A stretch of DNA of 64,000 nt, taken from positions 186,001-250,000 of the IMG/VR virus record IMGVR_UViG_3300023175_000005. The stretch is one strand, 5' to 3'. The translations under genes were made by a program, and so were the position numbers. The notes under the pieces were generated by a model, which saw only the letters and a program-made list of their open reading frames with translations, had not been told where the DNA came from and did not search any database. Of this stretch, positions 58,591 through 64,000 are shown piece by piece; positions within the stretch are counted from its first letter, which is position 1, and each line of letters opens with the position of its first letter. This DNA is from a virus.

Positions 58591-59269
58591 ATGTTACTGC
58601 TAGTGGAAAAATTTCTGCTATAACTTTTGCACATTCATGTGCAATATCCATGTGTTCTTTTTGTGTACCATTTGCACCACGTAATTCAATGTAGTGTACC
58701 CAACTACGTAAAGTACCGTTCATATATAAACGTGTTTTGGTAAGTCCTTCTGGCAACACTTTGCGAGCAACTTCTTTAGCAATACCTTGTTTAATTGCCC
58801 AGTCATATGCTTTACCTGCTGTAAAACAAACATCTTGCTGTAGTTCTTCCCATTTTGTAACAAGTTCAGCAGCACCTTCTTGCCCTAGATCGATTTCAAT
58901 AGAGTTTTGCCTATTTTTATGATCCTGTAAACGGGCTTCACTTGTAATAAAAATCTCGCCCATTTCACCCGGCTCGGCATAACGTTGTGAGAACTCTTGG
59001 AATGCAAAACTACGATGACGCACAATTTGATGTGCAATATCACGTGTAGTATCAATCTCCATACACACGTTTACCATTTCGAGCGGGCTCCAGTGTGCAT
59101 GTTTAATAAGATATTTTACAAGTTTTTCACTTGTTTCTGAATTCATTTGATTAGCAGGATTTGAAACCCTTGCACAAAATGCTACAAGATCTAATAAATC
59201 ATTGTCAGCAATGCCTTCGTTTACAAATTCTTCTGTTGGTTTAGTGTAACTTACTAAGCGAACGGCCAT
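58574..59269 (-). CDS. thyX: flavin-dependent thymidylate synthase
   Basis: 231 residues. VRHRSFAFQEFSQRYAE carries the ThyX motif RHR-x(7)-S. ThyX makes dTMP from dUMP using FAD and methylene-tetrahydrofolate. LYMNGTLRSWVHYIELRG is the conserved region around the substrate-binding arginine. Overlaps neighbours by 17 and 16 bases. Common in marine phages needing extra thymidylate. Confidence 0.95.
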   Translation of the reverse strand: MAVRLVSYTKPTEEFVNEGIADNDLLDLVAFCARVSNPANQMNSETSEKLVKYLIKHAHWSPLEMVNVCMEIDTTRDIAHQIVRHRSFAFQEFSQRYAEPGEMGEIFITSEARLQDHKNRQNSIEIDLGQEGAAELVTKWEELQQDVCFTAGKAYDWAIKQGIAKEVARKVLPEGLTKTRLYMNGTLRSWVHYIELRGANGTQKEHMDIAHECAKVIAEIFPLAVTYGEEN

Positions 59270-59439
59270 CCCGTTATTTCTCCTTTTAAATTAGAAAGTC
59301 TTTGACTCAAGAAACTTATTGTTGTGTTAATGTGTCCTGTGTCATGGGGTTGTAGTAATGTTTTGTAATATTCTATTTCTTCTTCTAGTACGTTTATACG
59401 TACAATATCATTTATCAGTTTTTTATTTTTAGTCACCAC
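59254..59439 (-). CDS. small helical phage protein, unknown function
   Basis: 61 residues with two helices ([21 protein letters not shown] and [19 protein letters not shown]). Resembles small conserved peptides of marine T4-like phages. Unknown. Confidence 0.5.
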   Translation of the reverse strand: MVTKNKKLINDIVRINVLEEEIEYYKTLLQPHDTGHINTTISFLSQRLSNLKGEITGWPFA

Positions 59440-59770
59440 GGCCGGGCTCCTCTGAAAAATATTGCATTTTATTTTCTACGCCTTCCCATTCCTTTGCATC
59501 TGATGGAACATCTTCTGGACGCATTTCTGTAATATTTGGCCACACTTCACTCCATTTTCTATTGAAGTCTACCCACTGTTCTGTGCCCTCTACTGTGTCT
59601 GGTAAAATTGCATCAGCAGGACACTCTGGTTCGCATACACCACAGTCAATGCATTCATCAGGGTGAATAACCAACATGTTCTCACCTTCATAAAAACAAT
59701 CCACAGGACACACTTCTACACAATCCATGTGTTTACACCTAATACAGGCGTCATTTACAATATAAGTCAT
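59429..59770 (-). CDS. fdxA: seven-iron ferredoxin (FdxA-like)
   Basis: 113 residues. [17 protein letters not shown] and [12 protein letters not shown] keep all nine cysteines at the spacing of Azotobacter FdI/alphaproteobacterial FdxA (C9, C12, C17, C21, C25, C40, C43, C46, C50), so a [3Fe-4S] and a [4Fe-4S] cluster are expected. The C-terminal region [23 protein letters not shown] also follows FdxA. It is an electron carrier, possibly for the phage's radical SAM or oxygenase enzymes. Gene order: between thyX and the clamp loader. Confidence 0.9.
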   Translation of the reverse strand: MTYIVNDACIRCKHMDCVEVCPVDCFYEGENMLVIHPDECIDCGVCEPECPADAILPDTVEGTEQWVDFNRKWSEVWPNITEMRPEDVPSDAKEWEGVENKMQYFSEEPGRGD

Positions 59771-60681
59771 AATGATCCTAATCTGATTAATGTTGCTGCA
59801 AGGTTAATTTCTGGATCAACAACTAGCGTATGATCTACTAAACCTTGCTTAATAATTAGCACTGCTTTGTCTTGTTGTTCCTCATCTCCGAACAATTCTA
59901 TATTGTCATAAAGCCAACGATAGATTTCTTCCATTTCTTCTGCTCGCACAGTACCACATAATAATTTACGTGCATCTTGAATCTTACCTGCTTTGAACAG
60001 TTCTACCATATCCAGTTTCCAGTCTGCTTCACCTGAGTCACCTTCTGTTGGTGAAACAAGTTTACCGTCTACACTATTCATTTGCACCATGTTGATACAT
60101 TTGCGCAAGTCTGGATATGTTGCTTTTACATATGTATCAAGTGTATCCAAGTCTGGAGTTACGCCTTCAGTAATTAGAATTTGGGCAACTCTTGCTGTAA
60201 ACTCAGTTTGATCAATTTTTGCAATATGAAAACCTTGACATCTACTATGTATTGCTGGAATGATCCTATTTGGATAATTACAAGTAAGAATAAAACGTGC
60301 AGTTGTATGATATTCTTCCATAACGCCACGTAATGCTGCTTGTGCGTTTGGCGACAAGTAATCAGCCTCATCTAGTAACACAACCTTGAAGTCACCAAAT
60401 GGAATCATTTGCACAAACGCAACAATCTTGTCTCGCACATCATCTACTGAGTTTGTGCGACTTGCGTTGATTTCTAATATGTCTAATGGATTTACATCAA
60501 GTTCATTAAAAAGTAATTTAGCAAGAGTAGTTTTACCAATGCCAGCATTGCCACTAAAAAGCAAATGCGGAATAGTTTTATCTTTGATCCATGTTTTAAC
60601 TTGGTTTCTTTGTGCGTCATCTCTAAATACATAACCGTCCACTGTGTTTGGACGATACTTCTCTACCCATAGTTCTTTCAT
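59767..60681 (-). CDS. gp44: clamp-loader large subunit (T4 gp44-like)
   Basis: 304 residues from the ATG at 60681 (ATGA overlap with the upstream stop). AAA+ of the RFC/DnaX type: [15 protein letters not shown] start, Walker [14 protein letters not shown], Walker [12 protein letters not shown] motif in HSRCQGFH and a later helical collar. It loads the clamp at 28890 onto DNA. The partner small subunit gp62 is not seen. Confidence 0.9.
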   Translation of the reverse strand: MKELWVEKYRPNTVDGYVFRDDAQRNQVKTWIKDKTIPHLLFSGNAGIGKTTLAKLLFNELDVNPLDILEINASRTNSVDDVRDKIVAFVQMIPFGDFKVVLLDEADYLSPNAQAALRGVMEEYHTTARFILTCNYPNRIIPAIHSRCQGFHIAKIDQTEFTARVAQILITEGVTPDLDTLDTYVKATYPDLRKCINMVQMNSVDGKLVSPTEGDSGEADWKLDMVELFKAGKIQDARKLLCGTVRAEEMEEIYRWLYDNIELFGDEEQQDKAVLIIKQGLVDHTLVVDPEINLAATLIRLGSL

Positions 60682-60860
60682 TCTTCTTCCTGTTCCCAAT
60701 AGCGACTATACTTACTTGCTACATCTAACATACTATCTGGATATCCATTTTCTGTCAAGTATTTTCTAAATTCCATATCATTGCCTATACACTTTTTCGG
60801 AATAGGTTTAGGAAAGCCGTAGCGCCAACCGCTAGGTGGATCAAACATTATAACTTTCAT
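60678..60860 (-). CDS. small conserved phage protein
   Basis: 60 residues from the ATG at 60860, which overlaps the upstream stop (ATGA); an in-frame extension to 60926 lies in the SGNH gene. MKVIMFDPPSGWRYGFPKPI and a helical DMEFRKYLTENGYPDSMLD segment. Unknown. Confidence 0.55.
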   Translation of the reverse strand: MKVIMFDPPSGWRYGFPKPIPKKCIGNDMEFRKYLTENGYPDSMLDVASKYSRYWEQEEE

Positions 60861-61651
60861 TTTGTTAACCATCCTGCGTCTTCCAATCCAGGTATCAACC
60901 ATTCTTTTACAAGATGTTCGTAACATTCATCAGACAAATGGTCGCCATCACTTAAAGCTTTATTACCATATTCTCTTATGTAATATTCTTGTGCTCCTTG
61001 TGGAATATCTAAATAATGTGCAGATTCCATTCCTCCTAAACTTTCTTTAAGAGATGTATCTTTCAGCCTTCTGTACTCCCAAAGCAAAACATTAATATCT
61101 AACTGCTCTGCTAGTTCTAATGTCCAATATATTTTTTCTAGTGTCCAAAAGTTCCAACTATGCATGTCTTCCATAACTTTGAATTTAACATAAGGCATTA
61201 GCCAATCTTTTTTAATACCAGGTATAGTTATATCCCAAACAGGATCTGTTTCTGATGGATCTCTATAACATGCAATGCTTTTTGTAATTTTCCTTAGTTC
61301 ATGAGGATCGGTTGCAATCTTGTATAGATCTTCTGTATCTAAACAATCATATTTCAACAAGTCATCATAAACGTCTTCATTATCTGGCATTCTTGATATA
61401 ATTTGACTACGGTCACTACACATTTCAAGCACAACTGTATCAATACCAAGTTTGGCTGCTCGTATAATCGATTTGTGATATTCTTCGCTGCCTCTTCCTG
61501 GTATAGCAAAGTTATGCACTTCTACATCTGCATGTTTTTCAAACCATTTATCGATAGGCTGACAATGCTCTCCAACATTGTCTAGTAACGGATTTGTAAT
61601 TTTATGACTTCCGCTACTATAACTGCTACCAATGATTCCTAATCTTAACAT
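60857..61651 (-). CDS. SGNH/GDSL-like hydrolase
   Basis: 264 residues. IIGSSYSSGSHKI gives the block I serine region (Ser for Cys versus the other three), PGRGSEEY the block II Gly, and DGDHLSDECYEHLVKE the late Asp-x-His. Start close to the exonuclease gene, ATGA-coupled downstream. Function unknown. Confidence 0.6.
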   Translation of the reverse strand: MLRLGIIGSSYSSGSHKITNPLLDNVGEHCQPIDKWFEKHADVEVHNFAIPGRGSEEYHKSIIRAAKLGIDTVVLEMCSDRSQIISRMPDNEDVYDDLLKYDCLDTEDLYKIATDPHELRKITKSIACYRDPSETDPVWDITIPGIKKDWLMPYVKFKVMEDMHSWNFWTLEKIYWTLELAEQLDINVLLWEYRRLKDTSLKESLGGMESAHYLDIPQGAQEYYIREYGNKALSDGDHLSDECYEHLVKEWLIPGLEDAGWLTK

Positions 61652-62166
61652 AGTCCAAGTTCCTTGTATGCCATTTGCACACCTTTTGCTTGAAAATATG
61701 CATCTGCAAGTGCATTGTGTAAATCACTTTGCATTGCTTTGCGTGGATCTACTTTACAACAAGCAAACAATGTTCTGCTGTCACGCACTTGCCAAAATTG
61801 CCATGGAATAGGCTTGCCACGCTGTCGTAACATATCTTCAATAATAGTAATGTCAAAGCCATAACCATGACCCCAAAGCACATCAACACCTACCATCCAT
61901 TTGGGCAAACTGTCTAAGAATACGTCAACATGTTCACGCCCTTCTGCACCGAACGCTTCTTCTTGTACTTTAGGATCTTGTTGTCCCCACCATGCGATTG
62001 TATCATCGCTTACTGCACGATCTTGCGTATCTAAATCTAGTTTATAGTAAAACTCTCCATAAGGTTCGCTATTGCTTTTTGGATCGAACTTTACACCCCC
62101 GACTGTAAGGACTGCTGCTTGAGGTGTAGTGTGCAGTGTTTCTAAGTCGATCATTGCATGGATCAT
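61645..62166 (-). CDS. DexA-like 3'-5' exonuclease (DEDD family)
   Basis: 173 residues from the ATG at 62166. MIDLETLHTTPQAAVLTVGGV is the exo I D-x-E motif, GHGYGFDITIIEDML the exo II region and HNALADAYFQA the exo III D with an H before it. This is the DnaQ-type fold as in T4 DexA, which degrades DNA to nucleotides. Follows the HAD gene after a short gap. Confidence 0.8.
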   Translation of the reverse strand: MIHAMIDLETLHTTPQAAVLTVGGVKFDPKSNSEPYGEFYYKLDLDTQDRAVSDDTIAWWGQQDPKVQEEAFGAEGREHVDVFLDSLPKWMVGVDVLWGHGYGFDITIIEDMLRQRGKPIPWQFWQVRDSRTLFACCKVDPRKAMQSDLHNALADAYFQAKGVQMAYKELGLC

Positions 62167-62167
62167 T

Positions 62168-62758
62168 TTATTCCTCGCTGTTAGTAATAAGATTATAAAT
62201 TTGCTGCCAGTTTTCAACCACAGTCACATCTGCTTCGACAAAGTCTAGATTATAGTCGTGTTGTATCAAAATAGGCTTGTGGCCTGCATAAAGTCCTGCC
62301 ATTGCATTTTCAGGCTTATCTTCAATCCACCAATGACTATGTTCATAGGCTTTTAAATACTCATCTTTGTCTGCACCAGTTGCTATACATTGCACTCTAC
62401 GCATTGCGCCTCTGCCAAACCAATGTTCTAAGTTCATTTCTCGTAATCGTGCAGCATAAGGATCATCTGACAAACTAGTGATACATTCAAAATGCCAACC
62501 TTCTGATACTAGTTTATGTACCCAATCTACAGCATCACGCAAAGGATTTAAATATCCAATCCATGCACTGTTATTAAAAATTCCTACTAGATGATCAGCA
62601 GTGTGTTGTTCAATACCATATTTGATTGACATTTTATATTGGGCTGGTGCTGCAATTTCATATCCTCGTGCAGACATCCAACGTTCAAATGCTTCTTCCC
62701 AATTAAGAAAAACACCATCAACATCTGCTAGGATCTTGCGATCCTTGTTATAATTCAT
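62168..62758 (-). CDS. HAD-superfamily phosphatase-like protein
   Basis: 196 residues. ILADVDGVFLNWEEAF is HAD motif I, ITSLSDD motif II and WWIEDKPENAMAGL motif IV. The layout suits a 5'-nucleotidase or phosphatase acting on small phosphate esters. A sigma70 promoter lies just upstream. Exact substrate unknown. Confidence 0.7.
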   Translation of the reverse strand: MNYNKDRKILADVDGVFLNWEEAFERWMSARGYEIAAPAQYKMSIKYGIEQHTADHLVGIFNNSAWIGYLNPLRDAVDWVHKLVSEGWHFECITSLSDDPYAARLREMNLEHWFGRGAMRRVQCIATGADKDEYLKAYEHSHWWIEDKPENAMAGLYAGHKPILIQHDYNLDFVEADVTVVENWQQIYNLITNSEE

Positions 62759-62786
62759 AGTTGAACCTCGTTGTTAATTATGCTTA

Positions 62787-62815
62787 AACATAACACAAAA
62801 CGTACACGATGTCAA
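62787..62815 (-). promoter_or_regulatory. sigma70 promoter for HAD gene
   Basis: TTGACA (62815-62810), a 17-base spacer and TATGTT (62792-62787) on the minus strand, between the Bax-inhibitor-1 stop and the ATG at 62758; CGAGGTTC serves as a weak ribosome site. Confidence 0.7.
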
Positions 62816-62820
62816 GTAAA

Positions 62821-63504
62821 TTATTCTCTATTACCTAATAGTGCTAATAAGAATTGGAACAAGTTCACAAAGTCAAGATATAAACTCAATGCCATTTGGA
62901 CACCATATTTGTCTGCAACTTCCATATTAGGAGCAGAAAGAAATAAATTTTTTGCTGTTTGCGTATCCCATGCTGTCATACCGACAAAAATTAGTACACC
63001 GATAATACTAATTGCAAATGCAAATGCTGAACTTGCTAGAAAGATGTTTACAATACTAGCAATAATAATGCCAATTAATCCTACAATAAGAAAACTACCC
63101 ATTGCGGTTAGATCACGTTTAGTTGTATATCCATATAAACTTGCTGCTGCAAATGTTGCACTTGTAATAAAAAATACCTGTGCAATACTTGTCATTGTAT
63201 ATACAACAAATATTGTACTCATACTAATTCCCATTACTGCTGTAAATGCGTAATAGAATCTTGTGATGCCTTGTAGTGTCCAATTGCCGCCTGCAAAACT
63301 ATAATATAAAATCATACCTAGCGGCGCAAACATAACCACAAGACCTAATAATCCAGTTGGAATAAATCCTGTTGTGTAACATAGATATGCAACAAATCCA
63401 CTTACTGCTAATCCTAGAGCAGTGTGATTGTACATATTAATCATAAATTTACGCAAGCCTTCATCATAAGCTCGACTTGCAACATTAGCAGTTCTTGCTA
63501 CCAT
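62821..63504 (-). CDS. Bax inhibitor-1 / YccA family membrane protein
   Basis: 227 residues with seven hydrophobic segments. The conserved C-terminal region DTQTAKNLFLSAPNMEVADK, with MALSLYLDFVNLFQFLLALLG as its last helix, matches BI-1 (TMBIM) proteins such as YccA and YbhL, and MTAWDTQ is the family motif. In bacteria YccA restrains the membrane protease FtsH; other members leak Ca2+. A phage copy could protect membrane proteins during infection. Confidence 0.9.
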   Translation of the reverse strand: MVARTANVASRAYDEGLRKFMINMYNHTALGLAVSGFVAYLCYTTGFIPTGLLGLVVMFAPLGMILYYSFAGGNWTLQGITRFYYAFTAVMGISMSTIFVVYTMTSIAQVFFITSATFAAASLYGYTTKRDLTAMGSFLIVGLIGIIIASIVNIFLASSAFAFAISIIGVLIFVGMTAWDTQTAKNLFLSAPNMEVADKYGVQMALSLYLDFVNLFQFLLALLGNRE

Positions 63505-63505
63505 A

Positions 63506-63865
63506 TTAGTCTCCTATAAACTGTGCAAGTTCTGGAGCCTTCCAACCTTCTGGCTTCAGTACCTTGCCATCTTCACGTTTACGAACTTTGCCAGTGTCTG
63601 GATCGATCTTAGCAAAGTTTGTATCCATTACTTCTTTCCAAGCACCTTCTCCGTCCCAACCTGCGGCACGGATAGCACCCATAGTAACAACTAGAATATC
63701 AACTAGTGCGTCAAGTTGTTCTACCTTATCGTTGTCTATAATGGCTTCTTCCAGTTCGTCTGTTTCTTCTCGAATTAGATCAAGATACATTTTGTAGTTT
63801 GCTTCATTAGGCTCTTGATCACACGCTGAGCCAAAGCGTTCAATATCTGCGAATGGGTTTGTCAT
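63506..63865 (-). CDS. MazG-like NTP pyrophosphohydrolase
   Basis: 119 residues. YLDLIREETDELEEAIID supplies the E-x-x-x-E-x-x-E metal site and LDALVDILVVTMGAI the D-x-x-V-D helix, as in MazG-like nucleotide pyrophosphatases. These can sanitise nucleotide pools. A second, smaller MazG-like gene lies at 32292-32570. Overlaps the next stop (TAATG). Confidence 0.8.
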   Translation of the reverse strand: MTNPFADIERFGSACDQEPNEANYKMYLDLIREETDELEEAIIDNDKVEQLDALVDILVVTMGAIRAAGWDGEGAWKEVMDTNFAKIDPDTGKVRKREDGKVLKPEGWKAPELAQFIGD

Positions 63866-64000
63866 TATGCCCCCACAAAATTTGATGGGTCTATAGTTGT
63901 TGATTCGCCATTCGCATATTCGTCACCAATGTAAACATCATTTGGCTTTTCATTACTATACCCTATAATACATTCTTGATCAATCATTCTTAGTTCTATT
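63865..64000 (-). CDS. partial gene at right edge, unknown
   Basis: A minus-strand frame open to the window edge, ending IDPSNFVGA at TAA 63865-63867, TAATG-coupled to the MazG gene. If it begins at the internal ATG 63987 it is 40 residues; it may start further upstream. DQECIIGYSNEKPNDVYIGD looks beta-rich. Unknown. Confidence 0.4.
   Translation of the reverse strand, partial: IELRMIDQECIIGYSNEKPNDVYIGDEYANGESTTIDPSNFVGA

Noticed and set aside
1-64000. tRNA genes, CRISPR arrays, insertion sequences, introns or inteins
   Set aside because: No cloverleaf-like sequence, regular spaced repeat, transposase or interruption of polymerase, clamp-loader or other core genes was seen. Short tRNAs could still be missed without a scanning program.

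Overview
The window is a gene-dense, strongly A+T-rich piece of a T4-like myovirus genome. The T4-type replication set is visible: family B DNA polymerase (gp43, 898 codons), sliding clamp (gp45), clamp-loader ATPase (gp44), RNase H/flap nuclease, a DexA-like exonuclease and a DsbA-like DNA-binding protein. PhoH, ThyX, MazG-like enzymes, a peptide deformylase and several 2OG-oxygenase/SGNH-type accessory genes give it the look of marine T4-like phages. A ferredoxin with the alphaproteobacterial FdxA layout, a tripartite tricarboxylate transporter (TctA plus TctC-like protein) and a Bax-inhibitor-1 family protein suggest a marine alphaproteobacterial host, perhaps SAR11-like. The host is an inference; no integrase, tRNA, CRISPR array or insertion sequence was recognised.

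Layout. 1-4834 (+ strand): a PP-loop/QueC-like enzyme cut by the window edge, a radical SAM/SPASM protein, TctA, TctC-like binding protein, a GNAT-like protein and an Fe/2OG-type oxygenase. These converge on minus-strand genes for an ATP-grasp ligase and an alpha/beta hydrolase (4808-6761). From there to 63865 almost everything is on the minus strand: a repeat-rich tail fibre (6762-8738); conserved small proteins; a VWA/metallopeptidase-like protein with a MoxR ATPase (10282-12803); RNase H; a ParB-domain/DNA methyltransferase pair with a possible nuclease (16362-18939); a twitch-type radical SAM protein; a 7-deazaguanine block (QueE, FolE, QueD-like, DpdA-like, 20699-28890) mixed with a phosphoribosyltransferase and a glycosyltransferase; sliding clamp; sugar genes (epimerase, eukaryotic-type phosphomannomutase, cytidylyltransferase); DNA polymerase; a second radical SAM/glycosyltransferase/GNAT-like island (36375-40367); a run of basic or virion-like proteins (40357-46611); a protein-quality block (ClpA-type ATPase, deformylase, J protein); a lysis region (50913-55205: membrane proteins, lipase, CHAP-like lipoprotein, overlapping spanin-like genes, GH19 endolysin); PhoH alone on the plus strand (56718-57440); then ThyX, ferredoxin, clamp loader, exonuclease, HAD protein, Bax-inhibitor-1 and MazG.

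Regulation can be read in part. Seven near-consensus sigma70 promoters (TTGACA, 16-17 bp, TATAAT/TATATT) precede mainly replication and nucleotide genes. A second class, (G/T)ATAAATA, matches the T4 late-promoter consensus and precedes the tail fibre, virion-like genes, the ParB/methyltransferase operon and a radical SAM gene. Before the tail fibre the late promoter sits inside a 15-bp inverted repeat whose other arm holds the Shine-Dalgarno sequence, so read-through RNA should be translationally blocked and late RNA should not; a second, similar arrangement lies before 14450. Most genes are coupled by ATGA or TAATG overlaps, and this pattern exposed several unlisted small genes, including two Cys-rich mini-proteins with a shared CxxCGHxxHC motif.
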